Below are positions 1 to 7,509 of a DNA stretch of 24,015 nucleotides, one piece after another. The notes under the pieces were generated by a model. That model saw nothing but the letters and a program-made list of their open reading frames with translations, searched no databases and was not told where the DNA came from. Numbering within the stretch: position 1 is the first letter of the stretch; every line of letters starts with the position of its first letter. Location of the stretch: positions 1 through 24,015 of the forward strand of contig CAZHTS010000069.1 of NCBI GenBank assembly GCA_964535315.1, given 5' to 3'. Position numbers and translations under genes: made by a program. This DNA is from CAZHTS01 sp964535315. Its GTDB lineage: Bacteria > Chloroflexota > Anaerolineae > Anaerolineales > Anaerolineaceae.

Positions 1-855
1 GATACCTATACCGGCGGCATTGAACACGCCACCATGCACCTGATTTACACCCGCTTCTTCCACAAGGCGGGGCGCGACATGGGCATTATGAAGGGCGGCG
101 AGCCGATGGTGCAACTGCGCAATCAGGGCATCGTTTTGGGCGAGGACTCGGAAAAGATGTCCAAGAGCCGCGGCAACGTGGTGGCGCCCGACAGCCTGGT
201 GAACGCCTACGGCGCCGATACGGTGCGGGCCTACCTGATGTTCTTTGCCCGTTGGGATCTGGGCGCGCCGTGGAACGGCAGCGGCATCGACGGCGTCAAT
301 CGCTGGCTGCGGCGCACCTGGAACCTGCTGCTGGAACGCGGCGGCAGCTCCGGACAGGTGGATGAGGCTGCTGTGCGCATCTTGCGGCGCAAAGTGCACC
401 AGACGCTGCGTTCGGTGACGCACGACTACGAGAATTTCCAGTTCAACACGATCGTTTCCTCCTTGATGGAACTGCTCAACGAGATGGTGCGGCTCAAGCC
501 GGTCGCCGGGGGTTCGCCTGCCTGGGCCGAAGCGGCGCGCATCTATCTGTTGATGATGGCGCCGCTCGCCCCGCACATCAGCGAAGAAATATGGGGGCAG
601 TTGGGCCATCCCTACTCGATCCACCAGCAGAACTGGCCGCAGGTGGATGAGGCTGCTGCTGCTGAAGAGGAGATCACGCTGGTGGTGCAGTTGAACGGCA
701 AACTGCGTGATCGCATTGTCGTCCCGGCGGACGTGAGCGAGGAAGAGGCCAAGGCCAAAGCGCTGGCGAGTGAGATAGTGCAGCGACATCTGGCGGGCAA
801 ACCGCCGCGCCAGGTGATTTATGTGGCCGGCAGGCTGGTCAACATCGTAGCCTGA
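1..855 (+). CDS. leuS: Leucyl-tRNA synthetase, C-terminal part (5' end outside window)
   Basis: Cytoplasmic class I aminoacyl-tRNA synthetase that charges tRNA-Leu. The frame is open from base 1, so only about 284 C-terminal residues of the roughly 820-850 usual for the family are present. The first residues contain the GGIEHA segment typical of the LeuS catalytic core. The KMSKS signature is intact at 154-168. It is followed by GADTVRAYLMF, the helical anticodon-binding domain (APHISEEIW near 570-600) and the C-terminal module with VVQLNGKLRDRIVVP, which is typical of bacterial LeuS. The gene ends with TGA and is followed 12 bases later by a strong terminator, so it closes its transcription unit. 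The identification is very secure. Nothing about the editing (CP1) domain can be said because it lies outside the window. Confidence 0.97.
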   Translation, partial: DTYTGGIEHATMHLIYTRFFHKAGRDMGIMKGGEPMVQLRNQGIVLGEDSEKMSKSRGNVVAPDSLVNAYGADTVRAYLMFFARWDLGAPWNGSGIDGVNRWLRRTWNLLLERGGSSGQVDEAAVRILRRKVHQTLRSVTHDYENFQFNTIVSSLMELLNEMVRLKPVAGGSPAWAEAARIYLLMMAPLAPHISEEIWGQLGHPYSIHQQNWPQVDEAAAAEEEITLVVQLNGKLRDRIVVPADVSEEEAKAKALASEIVQRHLAGKPPRQVIYVAGRLVNIVA

Positions 856-867
856 TCGACAAAATTG

Positions 868-896
868 GGACAGGAGCACCCCTCCTGTCCTTTTTT
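868..896 (+). terminator. Intrinsic terminator of leuS
   Basis: A perfect 9-bp stem (GGACAGGAG, 868-876, with CTCCTGTCC, 882-890), a 5-base loop and six T residues (891-896) start 12 bases after the leuS stop codon. This is a textbook rho-independent terminator. It separates leuS from the creatininase-family gene. Confidence 0.93.
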
Positions 897-943
897 ATCG
901 CTGCCGGTTGCCGGCGGCGATTTGAGTGTGGGAGAGTGCGGGC

Positions 944-1624
944 ATGCGTCTGGAAGAACTAAACTGGATGGATGTAGAGCGGTATTTGCAGGGCGAAGAC
1001 CGGCTGATGCTGGTATTGGGCTCGTGCGAACAGCACGGTTATTTGAGCCTGTTGACCGATGTTAAGATCCCGTTGGCGTTGGCGGACGCTGCCAGCCAGC
1101 AAAGCGGAGTGCTGGTGGCGCCGCCGCTCAATTTTGGCGTTTCGCCTTATTTTTTGCAGTATCCGGGTACAGTTTCGCTGCGTACCAGTACGCTCCTGGC
1201 GGTGATAGAGGACCTGGTACGCTCGGTGTATGGTCACGGGTTCCGGCGTCTGCTGGTGCTCAACGGGCACGGCGGCAACAGCCCGGCGCAAAGCCGTTTG
1301 TTTGAACTGGTGAACGAACTGCCGGGGTTGCAGGTGGCGTGGTATTCCTGGTGGCAGTCGCACAGTGTGGAAGATCTGGCGCAGCGCTACCAGCTCAAAC
1401 CCAGCCATGCCTCGTGGATGGAGGCGTTTGCCTTTACCCGGGTGAGCGATTTGCCGCAGGGGGAAAAGACGCCCCCGGCTTACAAGGGGCTGCTCAGCGC
1501 GGCGCAGATGCGCCAGGTGATGGGCGATGGGGTGTTTGGTGGAGCGTATCAGGCCGATGAGGCCATCTTGCAGGAGCTCTTTGCGGTTTGCCTGCAGGAT
1601 GTGTTACATCTGCTGGATTTTTGA
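944..1624 (+). CDS. Creatininase-family amidohydrolase
   Basis: A 226-residue metal-dependent amidohydrolase of the creatininase / MftE-like family. Members cleave small cyclic or linear amides, and the substrate here cannot be read from sequence. Family metal-ligand motifs are present: EQHG (E29, H31), TD (D39), NGHGGN (H109) and a glutamate at E160 in HASWMEAF. The last is a departure from the more usual A-G-E-x-E-T-S context, although the Glu is kept. I chose ATG 944 over the upstream in-frame GTG at 926 because GGGAGAG at 930-936 lies 7 bases before this ATG. The gene stands alone after the leuS terminator and converges on the next gene with a 4-base gap. It is not next to mycofactocin or creatinine-pathway genes, so a specific function is not assigned. 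Confidence 0.88.
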   Translation: MRLEELNWMDVERYLQGEDRLMLVLGSCEQHGYLSLLTDVKIPLALADAASQQSGVLVAPPLNFGVSPYFLQYPGTVSLRTSTLLAVIEDLVRSVYGHGFRRLLVLNGHGGNSPAQSRLFELVNELPGLQVAWYSWWQSHSVEDLAQRYQLKPSHASWMEAFAFTRVSDLPQGEKTPPAYKGLLSAAQMRQVMGDGVFGGAYQADEAILQELFAVCLQDVLHLLDF

Positions 1625-1628
1625 GCGT

Positions 1629-1967
1629 TTAACGGATAGGACGGCGCGGTTTTTTTCGCAGGCCGTCGATGAGGTGCGCCGCCGCCAGGAGGGGATGGCG
1701 GAGGAGCATGCGTGGGCCGGCGTACCGCATGACCGTACGAACCCGCTGGCGCATGGCCGCCTGGTAACAGTGCACCGGGCAACGGGCGCAGGTGGTCTTG
1801 CCTTCCTGAAAGGGGCAGCGTTCCAGGCGCGCCAGGGCGTAATCTTGTAATTCCTGGCACTCGGGGCAAAGATCTGCCTGAGGGGCGTGGTGATGGCGGC
1901 AGTACAACCGGATCATAGCATGGATGGTCTGGCGTTCGCGGCGCATGCGGGGGCTGTCGGCGGGCAC
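1629..1967 (-). CDS. YgbA-type (nitrous oxide-stimulated promoter family) Cys-rich small protein
   Basis: A 112-residue protein with the pattern of the YgbA family: MRRERQTIHAMIRLYC near the start, CPEC, a central RLERCPF, CARCPVHCY and YAGPRMLLRHPLLA. In Enterobacteria ygbA belongs to the NsrR / nitric-oxide response; the biochemical role is not settled. Seven cysteines (23, 34, 37, 51, 60, 63, 67) with CxxC and CxxCxxxC spacing suggest metal or Fe-S binding, which is an inference. I chose the GTG at 1967-1965 because AGGAGG (complement of 1972-1977) lies 4 bases upstream. A perfect TATAAT lies 43 bases upstream of the start. The gene converges on the creatininase-family gene and is divergent from the secreted coiled-coil gene. 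Confidence 0.85.
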   Translation of the reverse strand: MPADSPRMRRERQTIHAMIRLYCRHHHAPQADLCPECQELQDYALARLERCPFQEGKTTCARCPVHCYQAAMRQRVRTVMRYAGPRMLLRHPLLAAAHLIDGLRKKPRRPIR

Positions 1968-2010
1968 ATTTCCTCCTAAGTTGATCATAAACCTGCTGTT
2001 TGCTGGATTT

Positions 2011-2039
2011 ATTATAACCGCGTCTACGGCCAGTGGAAC
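2011..2039 (-). promoter_or_regulatory. Probable promoter of the YgbA-type gene
   Basis: On the minus strand a perfect TATAAT occupies 2016-2011. A weak -35 (GTTCCA, 2039-2034) sits at 17-bp spacing. The predicted start near 2004 gives a leader of about 37 bases that contains the AGGAGG ribosome site. No NO-responsive operator could be recognised by eye. Confidence 0.45.
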
Positions 2040-2096
2040 GGGCAAGATTTTACACGGATTTTACACCGGCAACATACGGTGATAACCTGCGTTTTC

Positions 2097-2102
2097 TATA
2101 CT
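2097..2102 (+). promoter_or_regulatory. Possible -10 box of the secreted coiled-coil gene
   Basis: TATACT lies 36 bases before the ATG at 2139 and matches a sigma-70 -10 box at five of six positions. No convincing -35 hexamer is present at the right spacing, although TTTACA occurs further upstream at 2060-2065. Tentative. Confidence 0.28.
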
Positions 2103-2138
2103 TCAGGGTGAAGACCATACTGAAAAGGAGATTTACTG

Positions 2139-2723
2139 ATGAAAACGTCGTGGTTCAAGAAACTGTTATCGAGTGGTGTGCTGCTGGGTTTGCTGGCGGG
2201 GATGTTGGTATTGGCCGTCCCGGCGCAGACGGTGTACGCGCAGGATGACCAGCCGCCGGCGCAGGGCACCCCTTCTCCCGAAGAGAAGCAGGAAAAGATC
2301 AAGGCAAAACTGGAAGAACTGTACCAGCGTGAGCAGGAGCTATTGAAGAAGCAGACCGAACGGCTGGCGCGGGTGGACGAGCGGCCGGCCAAGATTCAGG
2401 CGCGCATCGACAAGCTGAAGGCAGCCGGCAAGGATACCAAAGTCCTGGAAGATGCCCTGGCGTTCTTGAAGGGAAAACTGGCCGAAGCGCACAAGGCGCA
2501 CGATAACGCCGCGGCGATCCTGAGCACACACGCCGGATTTGACGCCAACGGTAAGGTGACGGACGTGCAGCAGGCCAAAGAAACGCTGCGTTCGGCCGGC
2601 GAGGCCGCTCGCTCGGCGCAGAAGGCGATCAATGAAGGCCTGGAGCGGATGCGGGACGCCTGGAGCGAGTTCTTCGAGAAGAACCCGCGCGATAAGGACA
2701 ACGGCAACGGGAATGGCGCCTAG
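2139..2723 (+). CDS. Exported coiled-coil protein of unknown function
   Basis: 194 residues. The start is well supported: AAGGAG at 2125-2130 lies 8 bases before the ATG. Residues 1-34 form a signal peptide (basic FKK, hydrophobic stretch, VYA-Q cleavage context), so the mature protein is outside the cytoplasm. The mature part is nearly all charged helix (about residues 47-125 and 140-180) with heptad-like Leu/Ala spacing such as KIKAKLEELYQREQELLKKQ, which predicts a coiled coil. The tail is Asn/Gly-rich. No cysteine, no enzymatic motif and no sorting signal is visible. It is flanked by its own possible promoter and by two hairpins downstream, so it is probably monocistronic. I do not recognise the family. 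A periplasm- or wall-associated structural role is a guess. Confidence 0.75.
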   Translation: MKTSWFKKLLSSGVLLGLLAGMLVLAVPAQTVYAQDDQPPAQGTPSPEEKQEKIKAKLEELYQREQELLKKQTERLARVDERPAKIQARIDKLKAAGKDTKVLEDALAFLKGKLAEAHKAHDNAAAILSTHAGFDANGKVTDVQQAKETLRSAGEAARSAQKAINEGLERMRDAWSEFFEKNPRDKDNGNGNGA

Positions 2724-2748
2724 TCACACTCAGCGATAGATATTGTAC

Positions 2749-2775
2749 AGCCCGGCAGGATGGATCTGCCGGGCT
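2749..2775 (+). terminator. Strong hairpin after the coiled-coil gene, poor T tract
   Basis: A perfect 10-bp stem (AGCCCGGCAG, 2749-2758, with CTGCCGGGCT, 2766-2775) and a 7-base loop. It is followed by GGGGGTTT rather than a T run, so it may act as a 3' stabilising hairpin or a weak terminator. It lies 26 bases after the stop codon. Confidence 0.55.
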
Positions 2776-2799
2776 GGGGGTTTAAGAACAGGACAGGCA

Positions 2800-2833
2800 A
2801 GAGCAGAACAGCCGCATCTGCTCTCTTTTGTTT
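2800..2833 (+). terminator. Second hairpin with T-rich tail, probable terminator
   Basis: An 8-bp perfect stem (AGAGCAGA, 2800-2807, with TCTGCTCT, 2817-2824) and a 9-base loop, then CTTTTGTTT (2825-2833). It sits 25 bases after the first hairpin and before the next gene, so the two may act in tandem. Confidence 0.6.
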
Positions 2834-2862
2834 CAAAATCCGCCCCCATCTTGATGAATTTG

Positions 2863-2871
2863 TGTTAAACT
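2863..2871 (+). promoter_or_regulatory. Possible extended -10 promoter of the Ig-like gene
   Basis: TGTTAAACT has the TGn extension of an extended -10 box (TAAACT, 2866-2871). Transcription would start near 2878, only about 5 bases before the ATG at 2883, which has no Shine-Dalgarno sequence. This fits a very short leader. Weak evidence taken alone. Confidence 0.3.
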
Positions 2872-2882
2872 TACCGTTTGCA

Positions 2883-3485
2883 ATGAAACGGGTTGTGTTT
2901 TTCTTCTGGTTGATAACCTGGCTGCTGGGCGGCGCCCCGCGCAGTGAGCGCGCGCCGCGGCTTGATACGCCGCGCCCCGGCGATGCGCTGCAGGGCGTTG
3001 TCACCATCACCGGCAGCACCGATCTGGAAAACTTCCGTTCGGCCGAGGTCGCCTTCCGTTATGAATCCGACCCTGAAAACACCTGGTTCCTCATCCAACA
3101 GAGCAGCCAGCCGGTTTCGAACGGCTCCCTGGCGCAGTGGGACACCACCACCATTGCCGACGGCAGTTATCGCCTGCGGCTACAGGTGCTGCGCAGCGAC
3201 GGCAGCCTGGTTGAGACGCAGGTCAGCGGCCTGCGCGTGCGCAATTATTCGCCGGTGGAGACGGCCACCCCCGGTTTTGACCCGGCCGCCCAGTCGCCCG
3301 GCGTCACGCCCTCGCCCACGGCCACCCTGCTGCCGCCCACCCCGACTCCTTTCCCGCCCAACCCGGCCCAGGTGACGCCTCAGGGACTGGCTTTTGGTCT
3401 GCTGCAAGGGGGCATTCTGGGCGTGGCGCTCTTTCTGATATTGGCGATTGTATTGGCGGTTCGCAGCCTGGCGCGCCGCCGTTAG
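2883..3485 (+). CDS. Membrane-anchored extracytoplasmic Ig-like protein
   Basis: 200 residues. An N-terminal hydrophobic stretch (about 4-17) looks like an export signal. Residues about 30-120 form a beta-rich domain typical of bacterial Ig-like folds (RPGDALQGVVTITGST at the start and ADGSYRLRLQVLRSDGS near the end). A Pro/Thr-rich linker (about 127-165) follows, then a single membrane helix (about 172-193) and a basic end (SLARRR), giving an outside-facing domain. The frame is open further upstream, but that would run through two hairpins, so ATG 2883 is preferred. The next gene, pth, starts 17 bases later, so the two may share a transcript. Function unknown. Such domains usually bind or present something at the cell surface. 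Confidence 0.72.
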   Translation: MKRVVFFFWLITWLLGGAPRSERAPRLDTPRPGDALQGVVTITGSTDLENFRSAEVAFRYESDPENTWFLIQQSSQPVSNGSLAQWDTTTIADGSYRLRLQVLRSDGSLVETQVSGLRVRNYSPVETATPGFDPAAQSPGVTPSPTATLLPPTPTPFPPNPAQVTPQGLAFGLLQGGILGVALFLILAIVLAVRSLARRR

Positions 3486-3502
3486 GAAAGTGAATTGCAT
3501 TC

Positions 3503-4132
3503 ATGTTCGACATCAAGAAACTTTTCAATAAGCCCGAGGCCGGCGGCGATGCGCCGACCTTTTTACTGGTTGGCCTGGGCAACCCCGGCCGTGAATATCG
3601 CCAGACACGCCACAATATCGGCTTCATGGCCGTCGACAGCCTGGCCGGCGCGCTGGATATCCGCCTGAGCCGTCTGCAATCGAAAGCGCTGGTTGGCGCC
3701 GGCATGGACGGCGAGGCGCGCATCATCCTGGCCAAACCGCAGACCTTTATGAACCTCTCGGGTCAGGCGGTTTCTTCGCTGCTGCGGTTTTACAAGATCC
3801 CTTGCGGTCACCTGCTCGTCATCCACGACGACATCGACCTGCCGTTGGGCGCCCTGCGCATGCGCCCGAGCGGCGGCTCGGCCGGCCAGAAAGGGGTGGC
3901 CTCGATCATCCAACAATTGGGCACCCAGGATTTTCCCCGCCTGCGGTTGGGCGTCGGCCGGCCCCCCGGCCAGCGCACCGCCGCCGATTATGTGTTGCAG
4001 GATTTTACTTCTGCCGAGCAGCCGGATCTGGAAGCGGTGTTGGCGCGCGCCCGCCAGGCCGCCCGCACCTTTGTGCATTCCGGGCTGGATGCGGCCATGA
4101 ACCAGTTCAACGGCAACGCGTTCAAGGAGTGA
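3503..4132 (+). CDS. pth: Peptidyl-tRNA hydrolase
   Basis: Cytoplasmic enzyme that frees tRNA from prematurely released peptidyl-tRNA. 209 residues, with about 17 extra residues before the usual beginning of the fold. Recognised from GLGNPG (N27), TRHNIGF (catalytic H37), PQTFMNLSG (N84) and HDDIDLPLG (D109). The loop that normally reads GGHNG is AGQKG here (Q129, K130), so the two residues equivalent to E. coli H113 and N114 are replaced. The main catalytic set is intact, so activity is expected. AGGAA lies about 13 bases before the ATG and is a poor ribosome site. mfd starts 3 bases after the stop; pth-mfd adjacency is common in bacteria and supports both calls. Confidence 0.96.
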   Translation: MFDIKKLFNKPEAGGDAPTFLLVGLGNPGREYRQTRHNIGFMAVDSLAGALDIRLSRLQSKALVGAGMDGEARIILAKPQTFMNLSGQAVSSLLRFYKIPCGHLLVIHDDIDLPLGALRMRPSGGSAGQKGVASIIQQLGTQDFPRLRLGVGRPPGQRTAADYVLQDFTSAEQPDLEAVLARARQAARTFVHSGLDAAMNQFNGNAFKE

Positions 4133-4135
4133 GCC

Positions 4136-7100
4136 GTGCAGTTCGACGCTCTTCGTGAACTGCCCGCCTACCGGCGTCTGCTGGAAGACGTTCGCAGCGG
4201 CGCGCCCCTCTCCGGGCAGGGGTTGTTGCGCTCCGCCCGATTGCCGGTGCTGGCCACCTTGCAGGCTGATTTAAACTTGCCGGCCCTGCTGCTCACCGAT
4301 CGCAGCCATCATGCCCTGACCTTGCTGGATGAACTGGGGTTCTGGAGCGCCGCTCCGCGCCGGCTGTTTCCGGCCCCCAATCCGCTGTTTTACGAACAGG
4401 CCGCATGGGGCAGCGTCACCCGCCGCGATCGTCTTTCGGTGCTGGCGGGGCTGCTGGCCTATCACATGCCCGGCATGCCGCGTCCGGCGCAGGCGCCCAT
4501 CATTGTTGCCCCACTGCGGGCGGTCATGTCGCGCACTCTGCCGCGGCGCGACTTTATCAAATCCAGCAAGCTGCTGCGTCTCGGCCAATCTTTTGCGATG
4601 GATACGCTGCTGCGTTCCTGGGTCGATATTGGTTATCAGGCGGTCGAGACCGTACTGGAGACCGGGCAGTTCTCGCGGCGCGGCGGCATCCTGGACGTGT
4701 GGCCGCCGGCCGAACCTTATCCAGCCCGCCTTGAGTTTTTCGGCGATGAACTCGATACCCTGCGCACCTTTGATCCCGCCACCCAGCGCACGCTGCACAG
4801 CCTGGAGCAACTGCTCGTTACCCCGGCGCGCGAGGCGCTGCCGGGGCGGGCGGCCGAAATCGGGCTCGACCTGGGCGATCTGGATGAGTTCTACCTGCCG
4901 CAGTTACATCCCACCCCGGCCAGCCTGCTCGATTATCTGCCCCGCCAGGCGCTGGTGCTGGTTGACGACCTCGGCTTGCTGCAAACCACCGCCAACGCCA
5001 TCGAAGAGCAGGCGGTCAAGATGCGTTCCGACAGTATCACCGAGGGTACGCTGGCGCCCGATTTTCCCATTCCTTATCTGACCTGGTCTGAGGTACAGGA
5101 CAGCCTCGTCGGCCATCACGGCATCGAGCTGGGTTTCTCCACTGCCGGTGACGCCCCGGCGCTGGCCTCCGCTTTTCAGCCCGGCCAGCGTTTCGCCGGA
5201 CGGCTGCGGCCGTTGATGGATCATCTCTTTGAGCGCTGCCAGGCCGGCGACCGCCTGTACCTGGTCTCGCGCCAGATGTCGCGTCTGCATGAGTTGTGGG
5301 CCGAGCGCACTGACGGGTTGGATCTGGCCGGTGCAGTTGAGTTTGCCGAAGGCACCCTCAACGAAGGGTTTGTGCTCAACCTGGGGGACAGCCGTCTGCA
5401 TTTGTTTACCGACAGCGAGATTTTCGGTTGGGAGCGGCCGCAGCCGCGCCAGCGCCACCAACCGTTGGCGGAGGCGCCCGAAGCGGTTTACGCCGATCTC
5501 AAGAGCGGCGATTGGGTGGTGCACGTCGATTACGGCATTGGCCGTTACCTTGGCCTTGTCCAGCGCAGCCTGGAAGGCAGCGAACGCGAGTTCTTGCTGG
5601 TCGAATACGATGGCGGCGATCAACTGTACGTGCCCGTGCACCAGGCCGACCGGCTGAGCCGTTATATTGGCCCGGACGGCGAGTCGCCCTCTCCGACCCG
5701 GCTGGGCACCCAGGAATGGGCGCAGGCCAAAGAGCGCGTGCGTGAGGCTGTGCTGGAAATTGCCCAGGAGCTCCTGGAACTGTATGCCCGCCGCCAGGCG
5801 GCCGAAGGGTATGCCTTTGGCATCGATGTGCCCTGGCAGCAGGAACTGGAGGCCAGTTTTCCTTACGTCGAGACGCAGGATCAGTTGCGCGCCATTGCCG
5901 AGGTCAAGCGGGACATGCAGAACCGCCGGCCGATGGACCGGCTGTTGTGCGGCGATGTCGGGTATGGCAAGACCGAGGTTGCTTTACGGGCGGCCTTCAA
6001 AGCAGTCATGGGCGGCAAGCAGGTGGCCCTGCTGGTGCCCACCACCGTTCTTGCCCAGCAGCATTACGAGACCTTTCGCCAGCGCCTGGCGGCTTTCCCC
6101 GTACAGGTGGAGATGCTCTCGCGTTTTCGCTCTAACCGCGAGCAGGACGAGATTCTGCTCAAGCTGGCGCTGGGCGAGATCGACATCATCATCGGGACGC
6201 ACCGTCTGCTGCAGCCTGACCTGGCCTTCAAAGACCTGGGGCTGGTCATCATCGATGAGGAGCAGCGTTTTGGCGTGACGCACAAGGAGCACTTCAAAAA
6301 GCTGCGCACCGAGGTCGACGTGTTGACGTTGACCGCCACCCCCATCCCGCGCACCCTATACATGGCGTTGACCGGCGTGCGCGATATTTCCACCATCAAT
6401 ACCCCGCCGGAAGAACGTCTGCCGATCATCACCCACATCGGCCCCTATGCGCCGCGCCTGGTGCGCCAGGCGATTCTGCGCGAACTGGAGCGCGGCGGGC
6501 AGGTGTTCTTTGTCCACAACCGCGTGCAGACCATCGGCGCCATGCTGCGCCATCTCAACACGCTGGTGCCCGAGGCGCGGGTGGGCGTGGCGCACGGCCA
6601 GATGCACGAAAACGAGCTTTCTGGCGTTATGTCCCAATTTACCCGCGGTGAGATTGATGTTTTGTTGTGCACTTCGATCATCGAGTCGGGGCTGGACATT
6701 CCCAATGCCAATACACTCATCGTTGACCGGGGGGACACTTTTGGCCTGGCGCAGCTTTATCAACTGCGCGGCCGGGTGGGGCGCGGCGCACAACGCGCCT
6801 ACGCCTATTTCTTCCGTCACCGCCGCAAGCTGCCCACCCCCGAGGGCCAGGAACGACTGGAGGTCATCGCCGAGAACACGCAGTTGGGCGCCGGTTATTC
6901 CATTGCCATGCGTGACCTGGAGATGCGTGGGGCGGGCGAACTGCTCGGCAACCGCCAGCACGGTTATATTGCCACGGTCGGGTTTCACCTCTATACCCGT
7001 CTGCTGGCCCAGGCCGTGCGCCAGTTACGCCAGCTGAGCGACCTGCCTGCCCCTGACGAGCCGCCGGGTGGTCTGCGTGAGCTGCGTCTGCCGGTGGCGG

Positions 7101-7507
7101 TCGATCTGCCGCTTTCGGCCGGCATCCCGGTGGATTACGTGCCCGATCAAAACATGCGCCTGCGGCTCTACCGCCGCCTGGCGGATTTACAGAGCGAAGC
7201 GGATGTGCAGCAACTGGCCGACGAATTTCACGACCGTTTTGGCCCGCCGCCCGACAGCGTGCAGAACCTTTTCTTCCAACTGCTGGTCAAACTGCGCGGC
7301 GAACGCGCCGGGCTGGCTTCGGTGGCGGTGGAAGGGGACCAGATCGTGCTGCGTTACCCGGCGCTGCCCGAAAGCGCCCCGCCGCGCAACCTGCCGTTTG
7401 TCGGCACGCTGGCCCGCACCGGCAAGAACGCCTTCTGGCTGTCGATGGAGGGTGATCCCGCCGTCTGGAAAGAGCGTCTTTTGCAGTTGCTCTCTGCTAT
7501 AATGTAA
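4136..7507 (+). CDS. mfd: Transcription-repair coupling factor Mfd
   Basis: A 1123-residue DNA translocase that removes RNA polymerase stalled at lesions and recruits UvrA. The full family length is present. The N-terminal part is UvrB-like (FSRRGGILDVWPP). A CarD-like RNA polymerase-interaction domain lies at about 450-510 (SGDWVVHVDYGIGRYLGL). The helicase motor has Walker A GDVGYGKTE (K612), DEEQ (D707), TATPIPRTL and QLRGRVGR, and a C-terminal TRCF domain ends it. The GTG start has AAGGAG 6 bases upstream, inside the end of pth, which supports coupling. UvrB, which acts in the same pathway, is encoded about 3.6 kb downstream. The last codons contain the promoter of the next gene. Confidence 0.98.
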   Translation: MQFDALRELPAYRRLLEDVRSGAPLSGQGLLRSARLPVLATLQADLNLPALLLTDRSHHALTLLDELGFWSAAPRRLFPAPNPLFYEQAAWGSVTRRDRLSVLAGLLAYHMPGMPRPAQAPIIVAPLRAVMSRTLPRRDFIKSSKLLRLGQSFAMDTLLRSWVDIGYQAVETVLETGQFSRRGGILDVWPPAEPYPARLEFFGDELDTLRTFDPATQRTLHSLEQLLVTPAREALPGRAAEIGLDLGDLDEFYLPQLHPTPASLLDYLPRQALVLVDDLGLLQTTANAIEEQAVKMRSDSITEGTLAPDFPIPYLTWSEVQDSLVGHHGIELGFSTAGDAPALASAFQPGQRFAGRLRPLMDHLFERCQAGDRLYLVSRQMSRLHELWAERTDGLDLAGAVEFAEGTLNEGFVLNLGDSRLHLFTDSEIFGWERPQPRQRHQPLAEAPEAVYADLKSGDWVVHVDYGIGRYLGLVQRSLEGSEREFLLVEYDGGDQLYVPVHQADRLSRYIGPDGESPSPTRLGTQEWAQAKERVREAVLEIAQELLELYARRQAAEGYAFGIDVPWQQELEASFPYVETQDQLRAIAEVKRDMQNRRPMDRLLCGDVGYGKTEVALRAAFKAVMGGKQVALLVPTTVLAQQHYETFRQRLAAFPVQVEMLSRFRSNREQDEILLKLALGEIDIIIGTHRLLQPDLAFKDLGLVIIDEEQRFGVTHKEHFKKLRTEVDVLTLTATPIPRTLYMALTGVRDISTINTPPEERLPIITHIGPYAPRLVRQAILRELERGGQVFFVHNRVQTIGAMLRHLNTLVPEARVGVAHGQMHENELSGVMSQFTRGEIDVLLCTSIIESGLDIPNANTLIVDRGDTFGLAQLYQLRGRVGRGAQRAYAYFFRHRRKLPTPEGQERLEVIAENTQLGAGYSIAMRDLEMRGAGELLGNRQHGYIATVGFHLYTRLLAQAVRQLRQLSDLPAPDEPPGGLRELRLPVAVDLPLSAGIPVDYVPDQNMRLRLYRRLADLQSEADVQQLADEFHDRFGPPPDSVQNLFFQLLVKLRGERAGLASVAVEGDQIVLRYPALPESAPPRNLPFVGTLARTGKNAFWLSMEGDPAVWKERLLQLLSAIM
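7495..7503 (+). promoter_or_regulatory. Extended -10 promoter inside the end of mfd, predicts a leaderless transcript
   Basis: TGCTATAAT is a perfect -10 hexamer (7498-7503) with the TGn extension. Transcription would begin at about 7510, which is exactly the A of the response regulator ATG. No Shine-Dalgarno is visible before that ATG. No good -35 is present, as is normal for extended -10 promoters. Confidence 0.6.
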
Positions 7508-7509
7508 AT

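Noticed and set aside
1527..1850. Plus-strand frame across the convergent gene ends
   Set aside because: It overlaps the end of the creatininase-family gene and the antisense of the YgbA-type gene; both overlapped genes have clear family motifs.
2760..2882. Upstream extension of the Ig-like protein from an earlier in-frame ATG
   Set aside because: It would run through two hairpins and precede the export signal, and there is no ribosome site there.
4904..5641. Long minus-strand open frame opposite mfd
   Set aside because: Same reason: GC-rich third positions of mfd keep the opposite frame open. No protein-like features.
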